Numbered from the stretch's first letter, positions 1 through 9,191 are shown. The stretch is DNA of 64,000 nucleotides from Bacteroidales bacterium (GCA_004554665.1 SFKY01000001.1:47951-111950); one strand, 5' to 3'. Notes: a model not told the origin generated them from the letters alone. Numbers and translations are program-made.

Positions 1-432
1 CACCTCACGGTCTGCCTCGTACGAGTCGTCCTCCGAAGCCATATACTCGCGATAAGTCTCACTCTGCTCTATCTGGTTGCACTTGCTGCGTATGAACTCC
101 TTGTCGTTTTCCCAAGTGATTTTCTTATCCTCTATGAAAGCATTGAGCATCTTATTCTCTTCCAACTGCACGGCAAAGCGGTTGAAGGCGAACTTGGACG
201 ACGGTTTCTCTGTACCTTCCCGTTCGGCCCGGGCAGTGAGCACATCTAAGCGATGTCGCTCCTCACGCGAAATCTCAACGATAAGTTGCAACAGGTAATT
301 GTATAGGTCGTAAGCCTTTGAAAGACTGAACAACAATTCTTTCTCGGCATTATCCATGTTTCTATTGCCGTTCTGATAGTATGCGTAGGTTAACTGGACT
401 ACCTTAATTCTAATCAATTCTCTATTTATCAT
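1..432 (-). CDS. nusB: Transcription antitermination factor NusB, 5' part
   Basis: Only the first 144 codons are inside the window; the gene runs off the left edge. The translation opens MINRELIRIKVVQ and continues with NAEKELLFSLSKAYDLYNY, the pattern of the long Bacteroidetes NusB, which carries an extra N-terminal helical segment before the RNA-binding NusB domain. NusB binds boxA RNA with NusE (S10) in rRNA antitermination (family knowledge). I chose the ATG at 430-432 because an internal ATG at 355-357 would lose the conserved first 25 residues. The gene is divergent from rplY, with about 200 bp of AT-rich DNA between them. Confidence 0.85.
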   Translation of the reverse strand, partial: MINRELIRIKVVQLTYAYYQNGNRNMDNAEKELLFSLSKAYDLYNYLLQLIVEISREERHRLDVLTARAEREGTEKPSSKFAFNRFAVQLEENKMLNAFIEDKKITWENDKEFIRSKCNQIEQSETYREYMASEDDSYEADREV

Positions 433-537
433 TCTCCAATAATAATTTTGTGTTCCGTGAATTACGATGCAAAAATACTCAAAAAACCATTCGCATGCAA
501 GAAAAAGGCTTGGATTTAAGTCTTTTTTTATAGAAAC

Positions 538-569
538 TTTGCATATTTCAAAGAAAATCAGTACCTTTG
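538..569 (+). promoter_or_regulatory. Bacteroidetes-type promoter of rplY
   Basis: A TTTG box at 538-541 is followed after 20 bp by TACCTTTG at 562-569, which matches the -33/-7 consensus of the Bacteroidetes primary sigma factor. It lies about 65 bp before the rplY start codon. Confidence 0.7.
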
Positions 570-635
570 CGCCGCTTTTCGCATCTCGTGTGATGGCGAA
601 TTAAACAATAAACAATTAATTTAGAGTAACACATT

Positions 636-1229
636 ATGAAAGAGATTAATGTAGCAGGTCAGAAGCGCACAGCCCTTGGCAAGAAAGCTTCTAAACAACT
701 CCGTAAAGAGGGACTCGTTCCCTGTAACCTCTATGGCGAGGCCACACAAGATGGCAAGCCTGTAGCCTTGGCATTTGCCATTCCTATGGCCAACCTCCGC
801 AAGGTTGTCTACACTCCGCACGTGTATGTAATCGCATTGGACATCGACGGCGAGCGCCACACTGCCATTCTCAAGGAACTGCAGTTTGACCCCGTGACCG
901 ACGCTGTGATTCACGTAGACTTCCTGGAAGTAAACGACACCAAGCCCATCACCATCGGCATCCCCGTTAAGCTCGTTGGTCTGGCACAGGGTGTACGCGA
1001 CGGTGGACGTATGAATCTTTCTATCCGCAAGATCAACGTTACCGCTCCTTACCAGCAGATTCCTGAGCACCTCGATGTAGACGTTACCGCTCTCAAGATC
1101 GGTAAGAGCATCAAGGTAGGTGAGCTCAGCTACGAGGGTCTGGAGATTGCTACCAGCAAGGAAGTTATTGTTTGCTCAATCAAGATGACACGTCAGGCTG
1201 CCGCTGCCGCCGCAGCTGCCGCTGAGTAA
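636..1229 (+). CDS. rplY: 50S ribosomal protein L25 (Ctc/TL5 type)
   Basis: L25 binds 5S rRNA in the large ribosomal subunit. The 197-residue protein has the long Ctc form: an N-terminal L25 beta-barrel (about residues 1-95, starting MKEINVAGQKRTALGKKASK) and a C-terminal beta domain (about 100-190). It ends in an alanine run and a single Glu, a tail often variable in this family. It has its own promoter and is closed by a hairpin terminator, so it is probably mainly monocistronic, with pth starting just downstream. Confidence 0.95.
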   Translation: MKEINVAGQKRTALGKKASKQLRKEGLVPCNLYGEATQDGKPVALAFAIPMANLRKVVYTPHVYVIALDIDGERHTAILKELQFDPVTDAVIHVDFLEVNDTKPITIGIPVKLVGLAQGVRDGGRMNLSIRKINVTAPYQQIPEHLDVDVTALKIGKSIKVGELSYEGLEIATSKEVIVCSIKMTRQAAAAAAAAAE

Positions 1230-1246
1230 TCATCACACTCATTACG

Positions 1247-1288
1247 ATTCACAATCCATAATTCATCGTTATGGGTTGTGAATTTTTT
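1247..1288 (+). terminator. Rho-independent terminator of rplY
   Basis: A 15-base arm at 1247-1261 pairs with 1269-1283 around a 7-nt loop, with one G-U pair, and a run of six T residues follows. An in-frame ATG for pth (1271) sits in the second arm, which makes it an unlikely start codon. Confidence 0.75.
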
Positions 1289-1309
1289 ATTTCATCGAAT
1301 CAGCAAAAA

Positions 1310-1882
1310 GTGGATAAATATCTGATATGCGGCCTTGGCAATCCCGGCGACGAGTATCAAGGCACCAGACACAATACTGGATTCATGGTATTGGACGCTT
1401 TCGCCAAAGCGTCCAATATTGTTTTTGGAGACAAACGTTACGGATTCGTGGCCGAAACCACCCTGAAAGGGCGCAAGGTCTTCCTGCTCAAGCCCACCAC
1501 CTATATGAACCTGAGCGGCAACGCCGTCAGATACTGGCTGAACAAGGAAAACATTGACCAACAACGCCTGCTTGTCATCTCCGACGATGTGGCGCTGCCG
1601 CTGGGAGGATTCCGGCTAAAGGGAAGCGGAAGCAATGGAGGACACAACGGACTGGGACACATCCAGCAGCTCATCGGCCAAAACTATGCCCGACTGCGTA
1701 TGGGCATTGGTGGCGACTATCCCCGAGGCGCACAGATTGACTGGGTGCTGGGACGCTTCTCGCCCGAGGAGCAACAGACCCTGCAGCCTGCCATCGACAC
1801 GGCTGTGGAGGTCATCAAGAGTTTTGTGCTTGCAGGCATAGACATCACCATGAACCAATATAACAAGTTAGGAAAGAAATGA
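1310..1882 (+). CDS. pth: Peptidyl-tRNA hydrolase
   Basis: Pth cleaves peptidyl-tRNA released from stalled ribosomes and so recycles tRNA. The family signature is visible as [19 protein letters not shown] near the N-terminus (catalytic His in TRHN), followed by [13 protein letters not shown] and the SDDVALPLG and [11 protein letters not shown] segments. I chose GTG at 1310 ([10 protein letters not shown]), which matches normal family N-termini; the upstream in-frame ATG at 1271 lies inside the rplY terminator and would add 13 atypical residues. The stop overlaps the next start as ATGA, so translation is probably coupled to the S4 protein. Confidence 0.93.
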   Translation: MDKYLICGLGNPGDEYQGTRHNTGFMVLDAFAKASNIVFGDKRYGFVAETTLKGRKVFLLKPTTYMNLSGNAVRYWLNKENIDQQRLLVISDDVALPLGGFRLKGSGSNGGHNGLGHIQQLIGQNYARLRMGIGGDYPRGAQIDWVLGRFSPEEQQTLQPAIDTAVEVIKSFVLAGIDITMNQYNKLGKK

Positions 1883-2304
1883 ACACCGAGGCCCGTATCG
1901 ACAAATGGCTTTGGGCGGCACGCATCTACAAGACCCGATCCATCGCAGCAGATGCCATCAAGAATGGCCGTGTGACCATAGGAGGAACCAACGTGAAACC
2001 CTCGCGTACCGTCAAGGCTGGCGACGTGGTGAACGTGAAGAAGCCACCTGTCACTTATGCTTTCAAGATACTCAAACCCATCGAGCAGCGGGTAGGTGCC
2101 AAGTTGATTCCCGAGATTTATGAGAATGTCACCGACCCCAAGCAGTACGAACTCTTGGAGATGAGCCGTATCAGCGGATTTGTAGACAGGGCACGTGGCA
2201 CCGGACGCCCCACCAAGAAAGACCGTCGGGCGATGGATGCCTTTGTGGATCCGGTCATGTTTGGATTTGACGACGATGAATGGGAGGAAGACGATGAAGA
2301 TTAG
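1879..2304 (+). CDS. S4-domain RNA-binding protein, Hsp15-like
   Basis: The 141-residue protein begins [15 protein letters not shown], the typical S4 RNA-binding opening of the Hsp15/HslR family, with the S4 fold over about residues 5-70. Hsp15 binds 50S subunits carrying nascent peptidyl-tRNA, a job close to that of the overlapping pth gene upstream. The C-terminus is strongly acidic ([11 protein letters not shown]). The start overlaps pth by 4 bp and the 3' end overlaps the purN start, so the three form a tight translational unit. E. coli uses the symbol hslR; I leave the symbol empty because orthology is inferred. Confidence 0.88.
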   Translation: MNTEARIDKWLWAARIYKTRSIAADAIKNGRVTIGGTNVKPSRTVKAGDVVNVKKPPVTYAFKILKPIEQRVGAKLIPEIYENVTDPKQYELLEMSRISGFVDRARGTGRPTKKDRRAMDAFVDPVMFGFDDDEWEEDDED

Positions 2305-2875
2305 GATAGCCATATTTGTGTCGGGAAACGGCACCAACTGCGAGAATCTGATCCGCCACTTTGCGGATCATCCCTCCATAGAGACCGTCTTGGTGGTCTG
2401 CAACCGGGCCGATGCCCCTGTGCTCCAGCGTATTGCCCCGTACCATGTGCCTGCATTGGTCACCGACCGTGTCCAACTGGCACAGCCTCAGTTTGTCACC
2501 ATGCTCCAAGAGCAGTACCACATCCATTTTATCGTGCTGGCAGGCTTCCTGCTGCGCGTTCCCGACACACTGGTCGAAGCCTATCACCGCCGCATGGTCA
2601 ATCTCCACCCTGCCCTGCTCCCCAAGTTTGGCGGCAAGGGCATGTATGGGCACCATGTACACGAGGCGGTAAAAACTGCCGGAGAGACGGAGACCGGCAT
2701 GACTCTGCACTGGGTAAGCAATGAGATAGACGGGGGCGACATCATCGTGCAGCATCGCACCGCTATCGAGCCCGATGATACGCCCGAAGATATTGCCCGC
2801 AAGGAACACGAACTGGAAATGCGCTACTTGCCCACAGACATAGAGCAAGTGATTGTCTCATGCCAATGGGCATGA
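2294..2875 (+). CDS. purN: Phosphoribosylglycinamide formyltransferase (GART)
   Basis: PurN transfers a formyl group from 10-formyl-THF to GAR in purine synthesis. The protein (193 aa from ATG 2294, [19 protein letters not shown]) shows the phosphate-binding SGNGTN loop, the catalytic NLHPALLPKFGG segment and the distal catalytic Asp in EIDGGDI. The chosen start overlaps the end of the S4 gene by 11 bp; the open frame extends further upstream, but only as an out-of-frame reading of that gene. Its place behind two translation-quality genes is not functionally obvious. Confidence 0.93.
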   Translation: MKIRIAIFVSGNGTNCENLIRHFADHPSIETVLVVCNRADAPVLQRIAPYHVPALVTDRVQLAQPQFVTMLQEQYHIHFIVLAGFLLRVPDTLVEAYHRRMVNLHPALLPKFGGKGMYGHHVHEAVKTAGETETGMTLHWVSNEIDGGDIIVQHRTAIEPDDTPEDIARKEHELEMRYLPTDIEQVIVSCQWA

Positions 2876-2918
2876 GGCTTGCATACCTTATATATTTACA
2901 TACGCGCACACGCATGGA

Positions 2919-5177
2919 TTAGCGCTGCAGGTCGGGCAGCGTGCGAAGCGCAGACTCCTCTCCTACTACCCAAACCACATCACCCGGACTGAATGGACGT
3001 GAGGGGGCGATGGCAGCCAGACTGCCCTCGCCCATTTCTATACCCACTGCCATACAGCCATAATGCTCCCTGATACCGCTCTGGCTAAGCGTCTTCCCGG
3101 CAAGAGGACTGTCTGCCGCAATCACCATGCTACGCAGCTTCATCTCGCGCTGCTCTATATGTTCATCGCCGGCATCCACCTCTTGGCGAAGACTGTTGCC
3201 AAACTCCCTGAGTTGCTCATCCGTTCCTATCACCTGCAGCCGGTCGCCGGGAAATACCGGCATGTCGCCGCCGGGGATATTGATGCGCCGATGCCCACGC
3301 AGGATACTGCTCACATGGATGCCCCACCGCGCCGGCAACTGTAACTCGCGCAACGTCTGTCCGGCCAAGAGCGACCCTGCCGGAATGTCATAGTCGGCTA
3401 TGTGTAGGTTATGATCCAGCAACCGGCCCTCGTAGAGCGGACGGCGACGGCCATGCACCTGGGCCTCTATGTCGCGCGACCGCAGGTTCTGCACGAATAG
3501 CCGCTCCAAACGTATGCTACGCCGCTTGAGGCTCCGCGACACCACCATGAGCATGACCACTGCCAGGGCAAGGGTGATGACGATGGCATTGGCAAACCGT
3601 GCCAGATAGTTGCAGATATAAAACAGGAAAGCGGTAGCCACTGCAATGCGTGCGAGCAAGGTGAAGAGCAGCGGCAACCGGTTTACCCGATTCTCTGTCC
3701 ACAACGCCTTGAACTCTTCACTGTGGTTGTGCTTCATGATGATGGATCGCAGGAAGGGCGAGATGAGCACCACCGTGAGGATGCCACACACACCATTGGC
3801 CCACCAGTGAGGCAATATCTGGCGCACAAAGGGCAAGAAGAACGAAAACATCAGCGTCACCACGGCCACCGACAACACCGAGTAGATGAGGGTGGCGGTG
3901 AGCATCTTGCGGATGAGCCGGTGCCAGTGACCGGTATCGTGCGACGTATCGCGCGTAGGACTGCCAAGATGGTTGAGACGACGTATCCAGCGCCGGGGCA
4001 GCCTCCGCTCGATACGGGCATAACAGGGGTCTGCCCACGAAATCATGTAAGGGGTGAGGAAGGTGGTGATGACACTCACCGCCACCACGACGGGGTATAA
4101 GAACTGGCCTATCACACCGAGCGACAGGCCGAGCGATGCTATGATAAAGGCAAACTCACCTATCTGCGCCATCGAGAATCCGCAGCGCATGGAGGTCTTG
4201 AGCGTCTGTCCGCTGAGCATGAATCCGGCCGAGCCGATGATACCCTGCCCCAACAGGATGGTGAGCACGATGACCACGATGGGCAAGGCATAGTCTACCA
4301 ATATCTGTGGATCCACCAACATGCCTACCGACACGAAGAAGATAGCCCCGAAGAGATTCTTGACAGGCTCCACCACCCGCATGATCTTGTCTGCCTCCAC
4401 CGTCTCGGCGAGGATGCTTCCCATGACAAAGGCACCAAACGCACTACTGAACCCTACCAGGGTAGAGAGGCACGCCATCGCACAGCATAGTCCCAACGAG
4501 ACCACCGTGAGCGTCTCGTCGTTCATCAACCGGCGTGTATGGCGCAAGAAAGCGGGAACAGCAAAGATGCCCACCACAAACCACAGCGTGAGGAAAAAGG
4601 CTATCTTGACCACCGAGGCCACCATCTGTCCGCCATCGGGATCCGCACCGCCGGCCAATGCGGAGAGCATGACCATCATGACGATAGCCAGCACATCTTC
4701 GAGGATAAGGACGCTCATCACCAGACCGGCAAACTTCTGCTGGCGCAGTCCCATATCATCGAAAGCCTTATAGATGATAGTGGTAGACGACATGGCCAGC
4801 ATACCACCAAGGAAGATACAGTCCATGCGGGACCACCCGAAAGCATGTCCCACCACAGCACCGAGCGCCGTCATGGAGAAGATGATAGTAAGGGCGGCGA
4901 TGACCGGTGCCATACCCATCTTGAATATCTTCTTAAAAGAGAAATCGAGTCCGAGCGAGAAGAGCAGGAAGATGACACCGATATCAGCCCACGTCTGCAC
5001 ATCGGCCTTGTCCATCACCGACATGGTGTATGGCATGTGGGGAGACACGACAAATCCTGCCACAATATACCCCAACACCAATGGCTGACGCAACTTCTTA
5101 AACAGCAGCGTCACCATTCCGGCAACCACCAGTATCAGTGCCAGATCTTTGACCAGTGCAGGAAGCTCGCTCATCAA
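2919..5177 (-). CDS. CPA2-family monovalent cation:proton antiporter with C-terminal TrkA-C domains
   Basis: This 752-residue inner-membrane protein has an N-terminal Na/H-exchanger domain of about 12 hydrophobic segments (residues 1-400, with GYIVAGFVVSPH and FSLGLDFSFKK typical of Kef-type transporters). A second hydrophobic block (about 430-560) follows, then two TrkA-C-like ligand-binding repeats (about 590-750, including IPAGSLLAGQTLREL and DSPLAGKTLSQSGI). No intact Rossmann RCK-N domain is apparent. It probably exchanges K+ or Na+ for protons under control of the cytoplasmic repeats. Two ATGs at the start (MMSEL) are equally possible. Confidence 0.88.
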   Translation of the reverse strand: MMSELPALVKDLALILVVAGMVTLLFKKLRQPLVLGYIVAGFVVSPHMPYTMSVMDKADVQTWADIGVIFLLFSLGLDFSFKKIFKMGMAPVIAALTIIFSMTALGAVVGHAFGWSRMDCIFLGGMLAMSSTTIIYKAFDDMGLRQQKFAGLVMSVLILEDVLAIVMMVMLSALAGGADPDGGQMVASVVKIAFFLTLWFVVGIFAVPAFLRHTRRLMNDETLTVVSLGLCCAMACLSTLVGFSSAFGAFVMGSILAETVEADKIMRVVEPVKNLFGAIFFVSVGMLVDPQILVDYALPIVVIVLTILLGQGIIGSAGFMLSGQTLKTSMRCGFSMAQIGEFAFIIASLGLSLGVIGQFLYPVVVAVSVITTFLTPYMISWADPCYARIERRLPRRWIRRLNHLGSPTRDTSHDTGHWHRLIRKMLTATLIYSVLSVAVVTLMFSFFLPFVRQILPHWWANGVCGILTVVLISPFLRSIIMKHNHSEEFKALWTENRVNRLPLLFTLLARIAVATAFLFYICNYLARFANAIVITLALAVVMLMVVSRSLKRRSIRLERLFVQNLRSRDIEAQVHGRRRPLYEGRLLDHNLHIADYDIPAGSLLAGQTLRELQLPARWGIHVSSILRGHRRINIPGGDMPVFPGDRLQVIGTDEQLREFGNSLRQEVDAGDEHIEQREMKLRSMVIAADSPLAGKTLSQSGIREHYGCMAVGIEMGEGSLAAIAPSRPFSPGDVVWVVGEESALRTLPDLQR

Positions 5178-5192
5178 TCAATTCACTTTTTC

Positions 5193-5210
5193 AATTCTTA
5201 ATTAAGAATT
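5193..5210. repeat. AT-rich palindrome between pepT and the antiporter
   Basis: An exact palindrome of the AATTCTTAATTAAGAATT type fills the short gap between two minus-strand genes. Similar AATTC/TTAAGAATT inverted repeats occur at 36421-36525. It could weaken read-through from pepT, but there is no clean T tract. Confidence 0.4.
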
Positions 5211-5221
5211 ATGAATTGTTA

Positions 5222-6445
5222 TCAGTCATTGTACCCAGCAGTGAGCTCACAGATCTTGGTGATTACCTGCACTGCCTTTTCCATCACTTGGATAGAAACA
5301 AACTCATACGGACCGTGGAAGTTGACACCTCCGGCAAAGATATTGGGGCATGGCAATCCTCTGAAACTGAGTTGTGCGCCATCGGTACCGCCACGTATCG
5401 GTTCCACCTTGGGGGTAACACCCGTCTCCTGCATGGCCTTGAGCACGATATCTATCACATGCATGTTGGGGTCTATTTTTTCCTTCATGTTATAGTACTG
5501 GTCCTTCAGTTCCACCTTCACCGTACCATCGCCATATTTCTCGTTCATGCGGCGGGCGATATCCTCGATAAACGCCTTGCGGTCCTCAAACTTCTCGCGG
5601 TCATGGTCTCTGATGAGATAGCTCAGCTTAGCCTCCTCGGTATGCGTGTCCATACCCAACAGGTGGAAGAATCCCTGATAGCCCTCGGTGGTCTCAGGAA
5701 TATCGGTATCGGGGATGAAAGCATTAAACTCGCAGGCCAACCGGCTGGCGTTTACCATCTTTCCCTTGGCATAACCGGTGTGTACGCTCATACCCTTGAT
5801 GGTGACCTTGGCCGCAGCAGCGTTGAAGTTCTCATATTCCAGATTGCCCAAGTCGCTCCCGTCCATCGTATAGGCCCACTCGCAGCCAAAGCGCTCCACA
5901 TCAAAATGGTGTGCGCCCATACCAATCTCCTCATCAGGATTGAAGCCCACACGTATGTCACCATGCTTGATCTCGTCGTGGTCGCGCAGGTAGCACATGG
6001 CCTGCACTATCTCGGCAATACCAGCCTTGTCATCGGCGCCGAGCAGCGTGGTGCCATCTGTCACAATCAGGTCCTCGCCCTTGTGGTCGAGCAATTCGGG
6101 AAACTTGGCCGGCGAAGACACGATTCCCTCTGAGAGCACGATATCGCCCCCGTCATAGTCCTTCACGATGCGCGGTTTGATGTTGGCTCCGCTACAGTCC
6201 ATACTTGTATCGTAATGGGCTATGAAACCGATGGTGGGCACCTCTTTCTTGGTATTGGCCTTGAGCGTGGCATAGATATAGCCATTGTCGTCCATCTCCA
6301 CATCATCAAGTCCCTCACGCTCCAGCTCTTCTTTCAGATAGCGGGCAAAAATGAGTTGTTTAGATGTACTGGGCACGGTTGTCGAATCTTCTGCCGACTG
6401 CGTGTCAAACTGTGTATAGTTCAAAAAACGTTCTACTAAATTCAT
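5222..6445 (-). CDS. pepT: Peptidase T (aminotripeptidase, M20B)
   Basis: PepT is a cytosolic dinuclear-zinc aminopeptidase that removes the N-terminal residue of tripeptides. The 407-residue protein has all landmarks: metal His/Asp in [11 protein letters not shown], bridging Asp in [13 protein letters not shown], catalytic Glu pair in [14 protein letters not shown], the dimerization insert (about 205-315), and the C-terminal metal His in [11 protein letters not shown]. Length is normal. It is transcribed from two tandem cassette promoters on the minus strand (-7 boxes at 6495-6502 and 6561-6568). Confidence 0.96.
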   Translation of the reverse strand: MNLVERFLNYTQFDTQSAEDSTTVPSTSKQLIFARYLKEELEREGLDDVEMDDNGYIYATLKANTKKEVPTIGFIAHYDTSMDCSGANIKPRIVKDYDGGDIVLSEGIVSSPAKFPELLDHKGEDLIVTDGTTLLGADDKAGIAEIVQAMCYLRDHDEIKHGDIRVGFNPDEEIGMGAHHFDVERFGCEWAYTMDGSDLGNLEYENFNAAAAKVTIKGMSVHTGYAKGKMVNASRLACEFNAFIPDTDIPETTEGYQGFFHLLGMDTHTEEAKLSYLIRDHDREKFEDRKAFIEDIARRMNEKYGDGTVKVELKDQYYNMKEKIDPNMHVIDIVLKAMQETGVTPKVEPIRGGTDGAQLSFRGLPCPNIFAGGVNFHGPYEFVSIQVMEKAVQVITKICELTAGYND

Positions 6446-6483
6446 ATCTGTCTGTTTTTTATGTTACCTTAATTCATATAGAG

Positions 6484-6600
6484 TCTATCTTATGCAAAGA
6501 TAGCGCAAGGTGAACGCAATAGAGTTTTACTCTAATTGCTGAACCGAAGCCTATCTTATGCAAAGATAGCGCAAACCAAAGACAATAAAAAGGAAAAGGC
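6484..6600 (-). repeat. Tandem promoter cassette upstream of pepT
   Basis: Reading the minus strand, the unit CTATCTTTGCATAAGATAG occurs twice, 66 bp apart, each carrying a TATCTTTG -7 box (complements at 6495-6502 and 6561-6568). The DNA between them closely matches the plus strand at about 62620-62690 in front of the Rpn gene. The same family in the other orientation makes the array at 6706-6900. No gene is supported between 6446 and 6915; open frames there only reflect the repeats. Confidence 0.7.
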
Positions 6601-6705
6601 GTTTTTTTTTCGTTTTTATTTATAAATTGGTGTATCATGAACACACTGAAGCCTGTTTTTCGTTGAGCGGCAACGAATATGTCTTGGACGAAAAAATGCA
6701 TCTTG

Positions 6706-6900
6706 ATTGTCTTCGACTTGCACTATCTTTACATAAGACAGGCAGCGACTCAACAATAAAAAATGAAAAAACTTCGTCTTTTCCTTTTTATTGTCTTCGA
6801 CTTGCACTATCTTTACAGAAAATAGGCGGCGACTCAACAATAAAAAATGAAAAAACTTCGTCTTTTCCTTTTTATTGTCTTCGACTTGCACTATCTTTGC
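6706..6900 (+). repeat. 84-bp tandem promoter repeats upstream of a lipoprotein gene
   Basis: Three copies start at 6706, 6790 and 6874 (period 84; the third is partial). Each begins ATTGTCTTCGACTTGCACTA and includes a TATCTTTA or TATCTTTG -7 box; the last (6892-6899) is best placed to drive the gene at 6916. Each complete unit also contains an ATG followed by about 20 codons of hydrophobic residues, which looks incidental. Confidence 0.75.
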
Positions 6901-6915
6901 AAACAAAAAGGAACA

Positions 6916-7773
6916 ATGAAGACTAAGATATCACTGGCCTTGATGGCTTTGACACTCGCCATAGCCGCTGCCTGCGGCGGGAAAAGCGAGACCAATTTTA
7001 TTCTTGATTCCAAAAACGGACCGTCTACAGACGAACTGAAACTGAAAGGCGACAAGACAGTCTATGGATTGGCTTGCGACGGCTGCAACGACAGCGTGGT
7101 GGTGCTGCTCCCCAACGACGGAAGCGACCCCGTGCGCTACAATGTCATCGAGGCTACACGCCGCGGCAAGATTATGGGACAGCTCAAGATAGGCGATTGG
7201 ATAGGGGTGGTGCTCAATCCGGCAGACTCTACCGTGGCCGACCTGGTGATTGACCTCGACCAGCTGAAAGGCATCTGGTGCTACATCGTGATGCCGAAGC
7301 TCAAGGATTACGACACCATGAGCGAACGCCTCCAGAAGCGCATCATGCGCGACATGCCCGACTCTATCAAGAAGACTTACCTCATTCCCCGTGAATACGG
7401 ATTCTGGATGAAGCGCCAATGGGCCTGCCAGAGCGTGGGCTACGTGCGCCAGCAGAGTTCGCTCGAAGCCGAAAGTCCTGTGGTCTATCCACCTTTGGGC
7501 TACTTCACGGCTTGGCATATATGGAACGGCAAGCTGGTCATCACCCGGGGCACCCCCAAGTTTACCAAAGACAACAAGATTGAGGTGACTGACCCGGTAA
7601 ACGACACGTGCGACATCGATTACCTGAAAGGCGACTCGCTCGTGCTGAGCAGCGATGGCACTTCGCGCAGCTACTACCGCAAGTCAAGCCTCGACGACGT
7701 GAACAAACAGGCCAACGCCATCGCCGAAATACAGGCCAAGAAAGCACTACAGGAAACCACTGCCGCCAACTAA
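6916..7773 (+). CDS. Putative lipoprotein of unknown function
   Basis: The 285-residue product starts MKTKISLALMALTLAIAAACGGK, a clear lipoprotein signal with the acylated Cys about residue 20. The mature part begins with a small beta-rich segment (SVVVLLPNDGSDPVRYNV, GQLKIGDWIGVVL) and later has FTAWHIWNGKLVITR and SYYRK, reminiscent of lipocalin-like Bacteroidetes lipoproteins, but I do not recognise the family. I chose ATG 6916 because it gives the signal peptide and lies 16 bp after the last -7 box; an upstream in-frame ATG at 6847 belongs to the promoter repeat. It is convergent with aroB across a perfect hairpin. Confidence 0.8.
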   Translation: MKTKISLALMALTLAIAAACGGKSETNFILDSKNGPSTDELKLKGDKTVYGLACDGCNDSVVVLLPNDGSDPVRYNVIEATRRGKIMGQLKIGDWIGVVLNPADSTVADLVIDLDQLKGIWCYIVMPKLKDYDTMSERLQKRIMRDMPDSIKKTYLIPREYGFWMKRQWACQSVGYVRQQSSLEAESPVVYPPLGYFTAWHIWNGKLVITRGTPKFTKDNKIEVTDPVNDTCDIDYLKGDSLVLSSDGTSRSYYRKSSLDDVNKQANAIAEIQAKKALQETTAAN

Positions 7774-7785
7774 AGGATAAGAGTT

Positions 7786-7836
7786 ACGGCGCTAAACATG
7801 GCATTTGGCACTCGTAAATGCCATGTTTAGCGCCGT
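7786..7836. repeat. REP-like palindrome, copy 1 (bidirectional terminator position)
   Basis: A perfect 21-bp inverted repeat (7786-7806 with 7816-7836, 9-nt loop) carries the family core AAATGCCATG...CATGGCATTT. It sits in the convergent gap between the lipoprotein gene and aroB and is followed by a partial unit (AAAGGTGGCAT). Other copies are near 16076, 26505, 32745, 40558 and 56648. Confidence 0.8.
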
Positions 7837-7863
7837 AAAGGTGGCATATAGCCCAGAGAAACA

Positions 7864-8916
7864 TTATAGACCGCCCTCGCGCACGAAGTCGAGCGCCTCA
7901 CGGGCATCGTCGTCGGTGAGTATCTGATCGATGTGTATGTCGCCGATGCCGCCGAGCAGGGTGACATTGATTCCGCTGCCGATGGTCTTCTTGTCATGGT
8001 GCATCAGGCGAATGAGTTCGGGATAGTCATCACATGTGATGGCGGGCGTACCATAATACTCCTTGATATAAGACACCGTCTGCCGCATCTTGTCGGCGGG
8101 CATCCCTGTGCGTGTAGCTGAGAGATACAGTTCGGGTATGAGACCGTGGGCCACGGCATAGCCATGCAGCACGGGGCGACGGTGCAGGGCCAGGCTCTCG
8201 AAGGCATGGCCGAAGGTGTGGCCGAGGTTCAGCGCCTTGCGTATGCCCTGCTCATGGGGATCGGCCACCACCACACGCTCCTTGACCTGCACCGACTCGG
8301 CTATCATATCGGCAAGTTGGGCCAGGTCGGGGCTACCAAGGTCGAAGCGCATGAGCCGGCTCCACATGGCCTCATCGGCTATAAGCCCGTGCTTGAGCAT
8401 CTCGGCATAGCCGGAGCGCAGGTTTTCGGTGTCCAGCGTCTGCAAGAAGTCGGTGCAGAGTATGACATAGCGTGCCTCTGAAAACACTCCTATCTCGTTT
8501 TTGAGTCCTCCGAAGTTGACACCTGTCTTGCCGCCCACCGAGGCGTCGACCATCGCAAGCAAGGTGGTGGGGATGTTGATGAAGTCGATGCCCCTCTTAA
8601 ACGTGGAGGCTGCAAAGCCGCCCAGATCGGTCACCATGCCGCCGCCCAGATTGATGAGCAGTGAGTGGCGGGTGGCTCCTCCCTGCTGCAGGGCCTGCCA
8701 TACACGGGAGAGAGCGTCCAGATTCTTATGGCTGTCGGTGGCCGGGATTGAGATGGGGGTGGCTCCCCGCAGGCACAGATAGTCTTGCACCACGGGCAGG
8801 CACTGCTGCCGGGTGATGTCATCGGTAAGGATGAAAATACGGTCGTGCTCGCACTCGGAGATGGCGATGGCCAGATCTTGGCTCAAATGGCGTGTAAGGA
8901 TGATTCTCTGCTCCAT
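7864..8916 (-). CDS. aroB: 3-dehydroquinate synthase
   Basis: AroB converts DAHP to 3-dehydroquinate in the shikimate pathway, using NAD and a divalent metal. The sequence shows NLGGGMVTDLGGFAASTFKRG and IPTTLLAMVDASVGGKTGVN (nucleotide and substrate sites) and the metal-binding LNLGHTFGHAFES. I start at MEQRIILTRHL (ATG ending at 8916); a second in-frame ATG 21 bp upstream would add MKKERII. The length of about 350 residues is normal. Confidence 0.95.
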   Translation of the reverse strand: MEQRIILTRHLSQDLAIAISECEHDRIFILTDDITRQQCLPVVQDYLCLRGATPISIPATDSHKNLDALSRVWQALQQGGATRHSLLINLGGGMVTDLGGFAASTFKRGIDFINIPTTLLAMVDASVGGKTGVNFGGLKNEIGVFSEARYVILCTDFLQTLDTENLRSGYAEMLKHGLIADEAMWSRLMRFDLGSPDLAQLADMIAESVQVKERVVVADPHEQGIRKALNLGHTFGHAFESLALHRRPVLHGYAVAHGLIPELYLSATRTGMPADKMRQTVSYIKEYYGTPAITCDDYPELIRLMHHDKKTIGSGINVTLLGGIGDIHIDQILTDDDAREALDFVREGGL

Positions 8917-9191
8917 AATGATTCTCTCTTTTTTCATACTTGGCCGTACCGGAAACGGCTATGGGCCTGTCTTCTGCACGGTATTGCTGTAACAAATTTA
9001 GCAAAAAGTTAGTCAAGTAGGGAGATTGCCGACACTTAATTAAGAGTTTTTAAGTCAAATCTTCCCCCGATTGCGCACAGGCAGACATTTTTGTGCAAAA
9101 ATTTAGCTGCATTTTAAACTTTTTGCGACCACCCGCGTCTTAAACAATGTAAACATAAACACAGAAACAAAACTCTAAGTACAACACAACA

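Noticed and set aside
5156..6133. Plus-strand frame of 325 codons opposite pepT
   Set aside because: pepT shows all catalytic motifs on the minus strand; this frame has none.
6706..6900. CRISPR-like array
   Set aside because: Units are directly adjacent with no unique spacers, there are no cas genes, and the units contain promoter boxes.
6616..6926. Small frames on both strands in the promoter repeats
   Set aside because: Their repeated sequences (LALSLQK, KIVQVEDNKK) come from the 84-bp DNA repeats and promoter boxes.
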